This document shows, one piece after another, positions 20,370 to 32,092 of a DNA stretch of 64,000 nt. The first letter of the stretch is position 1. Every line of letters starts with the position of its first letter. This DNA is from Chrysogorgia sp. JL179-B06 (Eukaryota; Cnidaria; Anthozoa; Scleralcyonacea; Chrysogorgiidae): assembly GCA_035772405.1 (NCBI GenBank), contig JAYKKM010000439.1, positions 10,147,501 to 10,211,500 of the forward strand, read 5' to 3'. Below the pieces are notes generated by a model. That model was not told where the DNA came from. It was given only the letters and a program-made list of their open reading frames with translations, and searched no databases. The translations under genes were made by a program, and so were the position numbers.

Positions 20370-21110
20370 ATGTTTACACACTGCGATCAATCAGTTAGAC
20401 AATCGGTTATCATGGCGGCAAGACATGTGAATTTGAGCTCCTCAATTTTGTATATGCTATTGATGTTATTGATTTTAGATTTACAAGGCCTCATCAACAA
20501 GTCATCCTCGAAGGAGAAATCGGGTAGTAGCAACGACGGTTTCGTTGTAATTCATCAGGACTTGAAGCGGAATCCGCTGTTGTTGACTACAAGAAAATGC
20601 AAATGGCTTAAACAACGCACGCTATATTATTACAACTCGACTGCATCGTTTAACATCACTTCTTCAGCAATACTCGTTTGTGGTGATATTCATCCGCATC
20701 CAGGACCTACTATAGATACTACAAACAAACAGAGATCGAATGGCCCCGCAGCGAAATGCCCGAAGTGTATAAAACCTGTACAGCGAAATCATAAACGCCT
20801 CATGTGTGGAAATTGTTATGATATGATTCATGTTCGCTGTGCAAGCAGTAACACTAGCTTATATAAAACTGTCCAAGTCAAACAACCTGGAGTTTGGACA
20901 TGCGATAATTGTACTTTATCTGAACTTCCATTCTTCAAAATAAAGGACTTGGCTACTTTAGACTCAACGACAAATGAGAATGCAAATTCATCGCGTGATT
21001 CACAATTGGACTTCGACCCTCATTTGGAAGCACTTGTCAAACGGCAAAAACAACTCTCATTTATGCACCTAAATACGCAGTATTTATACGAGTATGACAT
21101 CTTCGTTTGA
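20370..21110 (+). pseudogene. LINE-C N-terminal region: leader, 2A-like box, PHD finger
   Basis: ATG at 20370 or 20412 (MAARHVNLSSSILYMLLM) opens a hydrophobic leader. Near residue 105 comes VCGDIHPHPGP, a 2A-like sequence in which the usual N of NPGP is H. Then a PHD-type finger: CPKCIKPVQRNHKRLMCGNC, MIHVRC, WTCDNC. The endonuclease begins with LSFMHLNTQ, and a one-base frameshift follows near 21095. In the LINE cycle this part is thought to bind or present the RNP. Confidence 0.85.
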
Positions 21111-21915
21111 TGATTTACATCTTGTTATTCAAAGATATGGCTTTGACGTAGTTACATTGAGCGAAACATGGCTTAAAGACAATCCTCAACTGCTCAGCCA
21201 CGTTTCTATTCCTGGTTATGCAAACGAGTTCAGAAACAGAGATAAAATTAAAGGTGGAGGCGTAGGTGCATATATTAAAGAAAATGTGAAATACAAAAGA
21301 CGAAAGGATATTGAAGCAAGATATCCCGAGTTAGAACACTTATGGCTAGAAATCCAGGGGCGTAATAAAAACAGTCACCTTCTCATTGGAACTATATATA
21401 GATCCACAAGAATATTAGCAACCCAACAATGGCTGGCACAAATGGAGAATATGTTGTCAGATCTATCAACCTCATGGGACGGTTTACTAGTAATTACAGG
21501 AGATCTAAATATTGACATACTTAAACCAGATGCACCATTGACAAAAAAATACGCAGACCTATTGTATACGTTTAACCTAACACAACACGTGGAAAAGGCA
21601 ACTAGAGTAACACGCACGAGTGAAACATTGATCGATCATATAATCTCGAATGACCCCAAACGTGTTACATATACTGATGTGCTTCCGTGTTCAAATGTGA
21701 GTGACCATGATGCCCCTTATGCATGCCTTAATATTCGTGTTGAGCGTTTTGTCCCACGTTTTAAAATGATCCGAAATGAGCGAGGGTTTCAGGAAAAAGA
21801 ATATATCCAGGACTTTACATCTCTCCCGTTTGGCGTCATTCAAATAATGGATGACCCAGAAGAGAAATTGGAAATGTTCACTAATCTCATCACGGAATGT
21901 ATTGAACCCCACTAA
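21094..21915 (+). pseudogene. LINE-C AP endonuclease
   Basis: Cuts the target DNA to prime reverse transcription. Visible are VVTLSETWLKDN (catalytic E), KGGGVGAYIKENV, LWLEI, IGTIYRST, LVITGDLNIDIL (catalytic D/N) and NVSDHDAP (catalytic DH). The frame ends in a stop at 21915, where one base appears to be missing. The next frame starts at once with KRTKITRPPAPW. Confidence 0.9.
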
Positions 21916-23876
21916 AGCGCACAAAGATCACACGCCCACCAGCTCCGTGGTTCCACGAGGAAGAAATAAAAAGTCTTCAAAACCAACGAGACCGGTTGCG
22001 GCATAAGGCTCATTCATTAAAAACACCGGATATCTGGCAAGCTTTCCGTGATGTACGTAATCGCCTGAAAACAAAAATCAAGGAGGCGAAACGCTTGTTC
22101 ATTAACACTGCACTATCATCATCAAAACCGAAAGTGGTCTGGCGCATTATCCATCGTATATTGAATCCATCTTCACAGCCTTTACGGCTTGATGTTAATG
22201 AACTAAATACATATTTTGCAGAGACTGCTCAGCGTACCACTGGAAATTCAAATGTGGACATTAAGGAAGATTTGTTAGATTTTGTCGATGGCCTGCCACA
22301 GGGATCCATAGAGGAAGAACCATTTATCTTACACTCCGTCACTTACAAAGAGGTCCTCAATGAGATTAAAACCATTCGTTCTGATACATCAACAGGACCC
22401 GATCAAATACCAATTAAGTATATTAAACCTATCGCAGAATTAATTGCAGGACCATTGACTGATATAATAAATTCATTTATTGCCCAATCACTTTTCCCTG
22501 ACGCATGGAAAGTGGCTAGAATAACTCCAATTCCAAAGACGAACGACTCTTTCAGTGTTCCAAATATGCGGCCAATATCGATTCTTCCAGTTCTTTCGAA
22601 AGTGTATGAAAGACTTGTCCACCATCAGGTTATTGACTTTATTGAATCTCGTACCCTATTCAAAGATAACATCTCTGGGTTCAGGAAAGGTCACTCGACT
22701 ACAACGGTATTATTGGGTATAAGGGATGATATAATCCGTGCCATGAAACGCGGCGAAGTAACCCTCATGGTTTTAGCTGACTTTTCCAAGGCATTTGACA
22801 CTTTAAAATACAAAACTGTCCTGAAAAAACTTGGTCTCCTTGGTTGTTCCAAAGACTATCTTAAATGGACAATACAATATCTCACTGGTAGGAAACACTT
22901 TGTTCAGATTGATGACAAGAAATCAGAGCTCTGCACAGTCAATTTTGGTGTGCCTCAAGGATCAATAATGGGGCCTCTGATCTTTAATCTTTATGTGACA
23001 GACCTTCAATCATGCATGGACAACGTTAAATGCCACCAATATGCTGACGACACAACATTTTACAAACATTGCAAACCAATAGATTTACAATCTACTGTGA
23101 TTGAACTTTCTACAAGCGTGGACAAATTGGAAGCATGGTCGCGGGAATCAAACTTAGTTATCAATCCAAAGAAGACAAAGATGATGTTACTGTCCACTTC
23201 GCAGTTATCGAAGGTTCATCACTTGGATATTGCAAATATTGACATTGCTGTTAATGATACACCATTAAAACGAGTCGCTACCACTAAGCTCTTAGGATTT
23301 CACATTCATGAACATCTAAACTGGGAAGAGAATGTTAAACACGTTGCAGCATCTTGTTATGCTACTTTAACATCAATAAAGAAGTTGAAGAAAATACTAC
23401 CTTTCCACATCAAGAAGAATCTTGCACAAGCACTTGTTCTAAGTAAACTATACTATAATGATATTGTGTACTACTCCCTCCCAGACTATTTGTCAAAACG
23501 TCTCCAGAGAGTTCAAAAGGCTGCAGCTGGTTTTGTACTCGGCAGATACGCCTCCACTGAAGATATAGTATTAAAACTCAAGTGGCTTCCTGTGAAAGAA
23601 CAACGTGAATGGAACTTACTTAAAGCAACTCATAAAGCTATTTACAATATTAACTGGCCAAATTACTTAAAATTAAATGTATTTCAGCACAACAGATGTC
23701 TAAGATCTAGCAATAGCTTACAATTAGAGAGGCCATTGATAAGCAATACACTACAAGATCAAGCTTCGCATGTATTCAATTTATTGCCTGATGATGTGAG
23801 AAACTGTTCCGATTTTACTACTTTCTGTAAAGAGACTAGAAACATTATTTATACTAGGACATTAGAACGTTTCTAA
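21916..23876 (+). pseudogene. LINE-C reverse transcriptase
   Basis: Open from about 21916 with the first ATG at 21996, so the linker WFHEEEIKSLQNQRDRL is upstream of that ATG. RT blocks: MRPISILPVLSKVYERLVHH, ISGFRKGHSTTTVLL, LADFSKAFDTL (motif A), NFGVPQGSIMGPLIF (motif B), CHQYADDTTFY (catalytic YADD) and LVINPKKTKMMLL. The C-terminal domain ends YTRTLERF. Its length is typical of the family. Everything needed is visible, so only the two upstream frame breaks keep the copy from looking intact. Confidence 0.92.
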
Positions 23877-24054
23877 TTACTATCTATCTTGACTGTATAA
23901 ATGTTTATATTTACATCGTAATTTTTATATCTATATTGTAATAATTTATCATAATTTTTTTTCTTGTTGTATTGTATGTAAAATGAACAAGTGAAGAGCC
24001 ACTTTGTGGATATATTGTTCAATAAATCATTATTATTATTATTATTATTATTAT

Positions 24055-24655
24055 TAATCAGGCCGATTTATGGTTTAGATGCATGGTAATCAAGGAGATA
24101 TAGGAAAGGATTATGAGCCCACAAATCATTCCGCTGACCGTTTCTCGTTCCTTAAAGAGTGATTGTCAACCGTCGTGCATTGCGCGTTTGTGTTTATCTT
24201 TCCTTAGGATAACGAAGTGTTTTGAAGTGCTTCGTTGCAAACTTGACTTAAATACTCCGGAAATTCGCCGAGTCTTCTCAGAAAACCCTATAGAGGCTTT
24301 CTTATTCATCCACAATCTAAATACGTCCACTCAGAACCTGATTTTTATGTTTGAACCTCGTAACTTGGTCTTCCACGCTTCGCGTCAGTCAAGGCTGACA
24401 TGATTCGAAACGAAAGTCAATGAAACGTTGAGTTTTTTGAAAAATGCAGAAATAATTGCTTTCTAAGGTATGTCTTTTTTCTATTAAAAGACAAAATGAA
24501 TAATTTATTTATATCAAGGATTGACAAGATATTTACGGATGAGTTCACCAAAGGAATTTCTTGCTTCAAAAAATGGCCGACCGAGCGTGCAATGCGTCAC
24601 GGTGGACACTCACTCTTTGATATGCATCTAAATTAATCGGCCTGATAAATCGCAG
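24055..24655. mobile_element. Foldback MITE, family K, copy 2
   Basis: ATCAGGCCGATTTATGGTTTAGATGCAT at the left and ATGCATCTAAATTAATCGGCCTGAT at the right form imperfect inverted ends. Further in, TTAAAGAGTGATTGTC...CGTGCATTGCGCG matches the complement of CGTGCAATGCGTCACGGTGGACACTCACTCTTTGA. The open frame 24113-24403 is not recognised. Confidence 0.7.
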
Positions 24656-24899
24656 TGTGACGTAAAGCATCTTTAACGCGTGCATCCTTCCCATGAGCAA
24701 GTAATTATTGCAAACTATTTTGATATTGTTATTTTACAAGATCTAGTTTCAATTTTGTCGTTCAATGTACAATTCTAAGATTTTCTAAAATGGTTTGCCT
24801 GATCTATAACACCCAGAATGATTTAGCTATGACGAAATAAAACATGTTTTAGTGTCACTACTGTTTGTTCATTCATTGTAAAAGATGCCGAGTATTGAA

Positions 24900-25390
24900 A
24901 AACAGATAGATACGTTTATTTAGAAAACTCATTGCAGCTATGAGCTAAATTGCGTGATTACAAAGGTTTAAAATATAGAATTTAGCGGTTACTAAAATTA
25001 CTTACAGAATTAAGTTACAAAATTAAAACTCGGATGCAGACTGTTCAGGAATAAATACTTAATTGTTTTAAACCTATTAGTTTTGGTTTTAGGAATTATA
25101 AAGTTTCTTTTATTCCCTAAGAGAATAGTAAGCTGCAGGAAAAAGATTAAATAATTTGTGATTTTAATTTTCTACAATACTCTTAGAGAGCTATAATCTC
25201 GACGGTCTTGAAGACTATTTAAGTTAGTAAAATCAATCTGGCTGGGCAACTTTCCAAGGGAGAAGAATTGTTATAAAACGCGTTTTTGAATTTGTTCGAT
25301 GTTGTCACAGGTATTTTGGTAGTCAATGATGGAATACTTCACAACTAACTATAAGCTGGGCTAATACACGTACGTAGACGTAGTAGAATA
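24900..25390 (-). mobile_element. LINE C-terminal remnant
   Basis: Minus strand, many frameshifts and stops: LPKYL, EQIQKRVL, LPSQIDFTNLNSLQDRRDY, IIPKTKTNRFK and NSLHPSF. These follow the order of a LINE reverse transcriptase tail. 24656-24900 shows nothing. Confidence 0.72.
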
Positions 25391-27020
25391 AAACAATGGC
25401 ATCGGTGCATGGGAACATGAGCACATTTCAGTTGAACGATGATATATATATGCGTTTCTTAAAAGTGTCCTTTGACCTCTTAAACCGGAAAACGAGTTCC
25501 TTACATTTTTTAACGTTTAATTGGAATATGTATTTGCGTTCGACCGGCACTAAAACCTTTTTAAAAATGCTGATTTTATAGAACTAATATTATATTATTT
25601 CTATAACTTATTACTTCTGATACAATGGATCATTGACATCAATTGTCAAAATCTGGAATCTGAAGATCGTTGAGCATTGCTATGATAAGCTACTAGTTTA
25701 GTTCCTAATCAGAAAAGCAATTTTTGGCCAACTTCACACGCTGGAAGTTGCCCTTAGAAAATCAATGACCCAGTTCATCTTGTTCACCAAAAGATGATGC
25801 ATGATCAATTAGGTCAAACGCTTTTCGATATTCAAGTGGCAGTACACGCTAATTAAGCCATAAGTAGCAGAAGATCTTGGAATATAGCTCCGAATTAATT
25901 AGCAGGATTAATTATGCCTGCAGGTATCACAGGAGAGATAAATATTTCCACTACAAAGTCAGTTCAGCAATCGTAGATATGACAGGGGCAATGATATTGG
26001 TCTTAGATGTTGGTTAATCTCACGGTATGGTTTTTCCTTGGGCACTGGATCCTATACTAAGTATCAACATCTGTTTAAATCATTGTGATTCAACTCAAAA
26101 ATCAACTGCGAGGAACTTGTTTGTTCTGAAACACGAAACTTCCCGAAAAATACTGTCGCGGTCTATGTTTTTTAATTACCTTTAATTCTTATAAAGTAAA
26201 TTGTTGCAATACATTCACAGCTGATTATATATTCGTTAGATATTTAAGATAATTTACAATAAACTAAGAGAGTATACACATTTGTTGTGTGAAACTGCAC
26301 TGCTATATACAGTATACTATATAATAAAGTATACGAGTTTCATATCAGTACTGTCATCGATGTGCATTACTGGTTCACCTGATATTCACTGGAACAAGGC
26401 AATTAATTGCTATATTTCTAAAAATGGTGAAAAGATTTGAACCGCCTTTTCGTAACATTGTTCTACTAGGGTCACCTCAGGACTTTTAAATATTTGTGTT
26501 GAGCAACGTTTAGACAAATGACAGTGTTAAATTGTCTTGTGCATTATCGTCTAATATGTTGATACGGTATTTATTATAGTTCTGTCAGGATTCTGTTTTC
26601 TATATCATTATATAGCTAGCTTAACAGCTGGTTCACTGATCTACTTTACTTTTATGTATACTAAATTAAGTTTACCGTTGGTTCGAATATGGCCGCATTT
26701 ACCACGTACTAACCATAGTTTGGCACTGTTCTAGTGGACTATACAAGACGAACACCAACATAAGGTCACACCCCTATAGCATATCGCGATTCAAATCGGA
26801 CAACAACTTTCCATGTTCTCACAACTTTCTAATCTTTGTTGTCCAGCGCGCAGTCCAGGTTTATAAGTAAAACAGTCAACTACATCAAAACGGCAAATAA
26901 ACCGCGTAACTATATTTTCCAGCAACTTTATTGCTATATCCGGTATTTAAATGTTGAAACACGCGTATTATGTTCATCAATCAATCATCCATTTTGTGTT
27001 AACATATGTTCTCATGTATA
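25391..27020. other. AT-rich spacer, no gene recognised
   Basis: No motif-bearing frame, repeat or tRNA was found. Short frames at 25396-25581 and 26836-27111 have no recognisable domain. The latter overlaps the bHLH gene on the other strand and is a shadow in that part. This may include regulatory DNA downstream of the bHLH gene. Confidence 0.5.
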
Positions 27021-27482
27021 TTATTTCTTGTTGATGAACTGCTCGTCCTGCAGTTCTTGGAGAACGTTGTTCAACAGATTTATATACCTCACAGCAAGTC
27101 GTAAGATCTGACATTTTGAAAGTTTCTTATCCGGTGGATACGTGGGTAGAATTTCCCTAAGTTTTCCAAAAGCTATGTTTACATTATCCTGACGAACACG
27201 TTCTCGTCTTTTAGTTATCTTTGTGCAATCCTTATTAAGCTGCATGCTGGTGGTTTTTGATTTGCATGCTGGCTGTTGCAACGCCATACTTTCTGCAGTC
27301 AAATTTTCTTCAGGTCTTCGCACCACGGCAGAAAATGAACCAGTTGTGTCGAGGTGTTCACAAACTGTTGTCTTACGGCATGTAAATATGTTGTCCAGTT
27401 GTGAAGATGGCGAGTAATTTTCATGGTGAAGATTCCAGTCTGTAAAGACATCGATATCACAAGTAGCTGTAAGAACGTTCAT
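27021..27482 (-). CDS. TAL/LYL-type bHLH transcription factor
   Basis: A single-exon frame of 153 codons. The bHLH domain lies at about residues 92-144: basic region [20 protein letters not shown], loop [11 protein letters not shown], helix 2 [16 protein letters not shown]. The loop PPDKKLSK plus ILRLA is diagnostic of the TAL1/LYL1/TAL2 (SCL) group. The E and R of the basic region are those that read E-box DNA in this superfamily. Such proteins are nuclear and act as heterodimers with E-proteins. I chose ATG 27480-27482 (context AAAGAGATGA). The frame stays open to a GTG at 27509, but a TAA lies a few codons further up. A PyAG-like CTATTTACAACAG at about 27510 could be a splice acceptor, so an upstream exon is possible. 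The N-terminal ~90 residues look disordered. No other gene is close. Confidence 0.88.
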   Translation of the reverse strand: MNVLTATCDIDVFTDWNLHHENYSPSSQLDNIFTCRKTTVCEHLDTTGSFSAVVRRPEENLTAESMALQQPACKSKTTSMQLNKDCTKITKRRERVRQDNVNIAFGKLREILPTYPPDKKLSKCQILRLAVRYINLLNNVLQELQDEQFINKK

Positions 27483-27509
27483 CTCTTTTGTTACTCCAGA
27501 CGTTGACAC

Positions 27510-28250
27510 ACTGTTGTAAATAGGGCGTTCTCTTTAAAAACACAGTAGATAGAGGTTATTATGCAGAGGATCTTTCTAACCACAAGTTTGAGTATCAGTT
27601 TAATTGAGATGTCTCCGGAAAGTAATAAGTCAACTTAAGCTGCCGTAAATCCTATTGAAACAATTAAATGTGTTACCCTTGCAGATCATGAACTTTTGAT
27701 AGAGATCTATAATGGTTATTGCATCGACGCCGCTTATCAAAAATATCTTTCAACCTGCTCATCAGTTTATCAACCTTTCTGTTTCATTTGGCTCCAGGTT
27801 TACCAATTAAAAGCTGGGTGGTCGCCGTGTTTATTGAACACTTCTTAATTAAAGACTTTAAACCTCGTTACATTGACCTATAGTATACAGTATAGGATCT
27901 CAACAACGAGAATTCTGAAGAAGATTTTTCATTCTTGCATTTTTAAAAACCGTTTCATTCTCAGAGTTATACTCTATATATTGCAGGTTGTCGGTCTATC
28001 ACTTGTGAAATTATTGAAGAAAAACGAATCACAAATTGCGATTGTCATCCTTAACCAATGCCATACCCTTACTACATTTACATAAAACAAATGATGAAAC
28101 AAAGTCCGAACAAAAGCATTTTGAAAACTCAAAATATGAGTTAAAAAAATAAACAAAGTTTATGGCAATATTTCAACTTTATCAAAAAATCTTCGTCAGA
28201 CAAATTGACTTGATACAAAATTGACAGGTAAAGAAATTGCAAGAAATTTT
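27510..28250. other. Upstream flank of the bHLH gene, nothing firm
   Basis: AT-rich, with no recognised coding exon. It would contain the promoter of the bHLH gene if the gene has no upstream exon. A TATAGTATACAGTATAGG stretch lies near 27880 but is not a convincing TATA box. Confidence 0.4.
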
Positions 28251-28254
28251 CGTG

Positions 28255-28501
28255 TTTTTTCGAGTTTTTTTATTATTCTTTTTGATGACCAGCAACCTTT
28301 TGACTGTTTACGTGCGAAAAAACATCTTTATGTTAAGATATTTTGTTTGATATAATAAAACACCTATTGGATTCATCTTCGCCCAATATTACAAAATATT
28401 TAAGTCTCGACTTGCAATATCAGGCTCGACCTTCGGTCTCGCCCAATATTGAATTCTCGACTTAAATATTTTGTAATATTGGGCTCAGAGGAATCCAATA
28501 A
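28255..28501. repeat. Palindromic dispersed repeat H, copy 1
   Basis: Nearly identical to 53219-53466 (GATGACCAGCAACCTTTTGAC, CACCTATTGGATTCATCTTCG). It holds a palindrome: GCCCAATATTACAAAATATTTAAGT at about 28381 and ACTTAAATATTTTGTAATATTGGGC at about 28460, enclosing CTCGACCTTCGGTCTCG. No coding capacity. Probably a foldback MITE. Confidence 0.85.
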
Positions 28502-28557
28502 GTAATAATGTATTTGGAACCTCGTAACGTGAATTATATGGAGAATAATACATGGTG

Positions 28558-28668
28558 TGCGGAAATATGAAATTTATTTCGAGTGTTGACCATGATATCG
28601 AACGAGAGAGCGCAGCAAACGAGTGAGATATCCTGGTCAACACGAGAAATAAATTTCATATTTCGGCC
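28558..28668. repeat. Foldback with ~40-bp arms
   Basis: GAAATATGAAATTTATTTCGAGTGTTGACCATGATATC pairs with GATATCCTGGTCAACACGAGAAATAAATTTCATATTTC, with a loop of about 30 bases (GAACGAGAGAGCGCAGCAAACGAGT). Confidence 0.85.
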
Positions 28669-28751
28669 AAGCATCCATGTATTTTTCTGTTTATTATAAA
28701 ATGTCCAATTGCTTAGAAAAAACAGCTTTAAACTATAGTACTGCTGTATCA

Positions 28752-28808
28752 GCGATAATCGTCACATGTGCGATTACCATAAATAATCACACATGTGAGA
28801 TTATCACT
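28752..28808. repeat. Hairpin with CACATGTG arms
   Basis: GATAATCGTCACATGTGCGATTA and TAATCACACATGTGAGATTATC form a stem with one or two mismatches and a short loop. Confidence 0.8.
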
Positions 28809-28909
28809 TTTATTAGTTGTGGAAAATCAATAAAACACTCTACTTTATATAATAAAACCCCTTGCATGGATGACCTTCATGTTTTTTCGAAAGGTTATTA
28901 CTTAGGATG

Positions 28910-30520
28910 ATCTTGTATTGCAAACCGATAATCATTATGATTTTCAGCACTGTAGTTAAGAGAATAATGTTACCGTGTACAGTTGCTTTGTGTTAGATTT
29001 TGCAGGATTTTCTAAAGAATTTGTCAAAAATGTGAACCATGCCCATTATTGTCCCGATTTTTAAGAACAAGTATTTGTCAATATACTCAATAGATTAACC
29101 GTTCTTAAAAAGATCATTACCGATCATTAACGGTTTATATTATGATAAATAATATTTGTATAGCAACCTCCCATTTTCAACTTAGACGTTTTATTACCCA
29201 TGTTACCAAAGCAACAGATCAGTGCAATGTATTATTTTCGATGTAACAATTTCACATCCTATTGTTTCAAATACTAAAATGTAGGGAAAATATTTTTAGT
29301 GGAAGATCACCTTAATCACGTTCTCCAAGATGACAATCGTAATAACGAGAAATCTTAGCTTGCCAATAAGCCTTTCTTGCAATTGAATGTCAGATTTTTC
29401 AGTTGGTTCAGTTGATCGAAGAAGCGCATCAAATAAATTATCGATGATGTCAGTTGTATACGCTTTGATTAATAGGACAGGGACAGTTGAAACAGCAGAA
29501 ATGAAATAATCCGACATAATCTTCTATAAAGAGAACATTTCCAGATAAAGAAAGCCACTTCCTCATATATTTTTCCAACTAAACCCATTAACTATCTTAT
29601 CAGTAAGCGTTGAAGCGACACTGCGATGAGCAATTAAAACGCGAATTATGGTGTACTGTATAGCTTCAACTATATTTAACATCTGTGTTTGAAATATAGC
29701 ATGTTTCTCATATCTATAATCAACGTAGATTAACACAAATAAACACATATTGTATCACGAAATATTCTCTTGGTCTGAATTATTATAGCAGCGCTTTTTA
29801 ACTTCTGCAGTTTTCATCCCGAATAGCTTTCTTTCTAACGTGAGACCAGACGTCAACTCAGACAGACGTCTCAACGAAAAGATGTATCAAAGCCAAAGCG
29901 CTTGATTTAAAACTAAAAGTGAATTCTATCAAAGAAAAGGGAAAGCATTTCATAGTTTTCTGTGGCAAAGGCATGTAAAAAACCTGGTGGGTTTTTTAAA
30001 CAATGGTGGTGGGCCTGATTTGACGAACTATACAATGATAAAGTAATAACATACAATAATAAAACACTAACAAAGAATAATAAAAAATAAAAGGTCGGCG
30101 TCGATGGAGATTGTGAAGTTATGATGCCGATAGCGGCAATGCTATCAGAATATACATTAGACGGCCTATAAGGCGACAATTAATAACAATTAGTTGTATG
30201 GGTTAATTAATTGACGCCGTGTAGATGGCTCAGATATAGTCCGACGGTTTCCTTGCTAATTTTTTCTAAATTCTTTTAATTGTTTTATTAGTATACATAG
30301 ATCGAAACGTCACTTTCAAGGAATTAACTCGAATATGATATTCCCAGATGCATGATTATGTTTATGTTTAGAGCAGCGCTTCGCCATCCAAAATTAGAGC
30401 GATAATTAAGCCATTTTAAGTTGGTCGCTGAAAACAAGTTATCTACAATTTTTGAGATTATTCGAGATGATCTTCATTTAAACAAGGACAGGACACTGCT
30501 ATACTTTTGCTATAATACCC
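28910..30520. other. No gene recognised
   Basis: AT-rich DNA. Minus-strand frames at 29296-29517 (73 codons) and 29913-30179 (88 codons, with a hydrophobic stretch FYFLLFFVSVLLLYVITL) have no recognisable domain and no splice or start context that would lift them above chance. Confidence 0.45.
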
Positions 30521-30523
30521 GTA

Positions 30524-31460
30524 TTAAAGTGGTACTAGTACTACGATCAAATTTTTACCTATCGATATTTTTACGTATTTATAAAGCAGACCGCTAAATA
30601 TTACTCGGTCGAAACCGTTTTGCGATTCGACGATATATGGCAAGTATTATTTTTCTGACTCCGAATCTCCTGACCAACGTAATGAAGTGACGTCAGACTC
30701 TCAACGCGAGGACTCCACATGACTAATTCTTCAAGTAAGTCCATAGTGATCAAGGTCCTTTTTTTCAAATTCTTCGTCTGAAAGGCTGGACATTTCATCT
30801 ATACTTCTCGAAGAAAACAAGTAACCCCGACTGAAACTCAAGAGAGTCTGACGTCAGAAACAATATTACCTTTTGAAATTGCAGGCTCACTGGCCTAAAT
30901 AATAGTGATCCAGAGCTCAAAATATTTACTTCAAAATATCATTTTTAGTTTTTTTACATCGATGATCACTTTCGACCCTGAAATAATATGCTATGCATAT
31001 TAAAAGAAAATCTAAAAACGGGGCAACCCGTTCCCAGGGCATTTTGCCTCCACGGTGGAAGGTCGGCGAAACTGGGTGTTTAGATATGATAATTTTTGTG
31101 ATCTTTGTTCCATTGCCTTTGTCTACTTTGTTGACCTGAATAATTGAGAAATATTCAATGCTCTTCAGAGTTGTTCATGTCAGCATTCATCGGCATAAAA
31201 GCAACTAACAAGCTTAATAATCTACTATACATCCATGGTTATTTCTTACAAAAGGTATGAAGAAGCATATATCCAATTTAGCGAAAGCTATCACTTCTAA
31301 TTTGCTGTAAAATTTGAAGATTTAGATGAATAAATTATACTCGGCTGATGGAACAGCCAATCCCAGGGCCATTTTCGCCGACCTTCCGCCGTGGAGGCAA
31401 AATGCCCTGGGTATACGAGGTTGAAAACGGGGGTGAATTTTCATCGTAGAGCCACTTTAA
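30524..31460. mobile_element. TTAA-flanked MITE, family C, copy 1 (interrupted)
   Basis: Starts TTAAAGTGGTACTAGTACTACGAT and ends ATCGTAGAGCCACTTTAA. It is very similar along its length to 46488-47069 (CTCGGTCGAAACCGTTTTGC, AGGCTGGACATTT, ACATCGATGATCACTTTCGA). It is enlarged by the element at 31024-31423. The minus-strand frame 30601-30798 inside is incidental. Confidence 0.85.
31024..31423. mobile_element. Mutator-like foldback with 9-bp duplication
   Basis: The 400-bp insert begins CAACCCGTTCCCAGGGC and ends GCCCTGGGTATACGAGGTTG, with the inverted match continuing inward (ATTTTGCCTCCACGGTGG, AGGTCGGCGAA). It is flanked on both sides by AAAACGGGG (31015-31023 and 31424-31432). The uninterrupted family C copy at 46488-47069 has a single such site (AAAAGACGGGGG). 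A 9-bp duplication fits Mutator-like elements. Confidence 0.88.
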
Positions 31461-31673
31461 TCATGGAGCTGTGTTAAGAAATTAACAAACCACGAGCAAA
31501 CAAATTATATCTTATGAAGATGTAGTAATCATATACAATTATTCAGAACAAGCTCGTATATATATTGTGCTTCTTTCGTTCAGTGTTCATTTTCGTATTT
31601 TATTTATAGTTCAGTGTTCAAACGAAGCTGGCTGTCCTGTTTGGAGGTGTCCACTGTCTAGAGGTTTTCTATA

Positions 31674-32092
31674 TTAAAGGACGTTGGCAACAAAAAAGTA
31701 CTTTAGTCGGAATATAGTATGACTATGAAAATGCTCGCAACACATTTTAAATGTTGAGTAAATCAAGTAAAAACGCCGCCATTATGACCTGCTCGCAGGC
31801 TAGGATATGTTGTATTTTCGTACTTTTGTGCTACTTATTATGGGGACATGTATTTCGCAGTTTATTGTAATAGTGATTAGTAAAACAACGTTGAGAAGAA
31901 GCTTACTTTATTTGCATTTCTGCCAACACTGACCACTTTACCCAGCACATGACGTCACAGTTCATGTGACTGAGAACTCTAATTCACCTTTAATACGCGT
32001 TACGAGTTTTTACAACCTCAAACTACGATATTCCGCTTATTTAGGTCACATTTTTTATCTAAAAGGTATTTTTGGTTGCCAATAGCCTTTAA
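31674..32092. mobile_element. TTAA-flanked MITE, family D
   Basis: 419 bp. Ends TTAAAGGACGTTGGCAAC and GTTGCCAATAGCCTTTAA are imperfect inverted repeats that continue inward (AAAAAGTACTTT and AAAAGGTATTTTT). TTAA on both sides. No coding capacity. Confidence 0.8.

Larger units (their letters stand above)
20370..24056 (+). mobile_element. LINE-C, nearly full length
   Basis: A CR1/L2-like LINE from a 5' leader at about 20360 to an (ATT)n tail at 24029-24056. It encodes in order a hydrophobic N-terminus, a 2A-like motif, a PHD finger, an AP endonuclease and a reverse transcriptase with a complete C-terminus. Only two frame breaks separate the pieces (near 21095 and 21914), and the catalytic residues are present. 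This is the youngest-looking LINE in the window. Confidence 0.93.
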
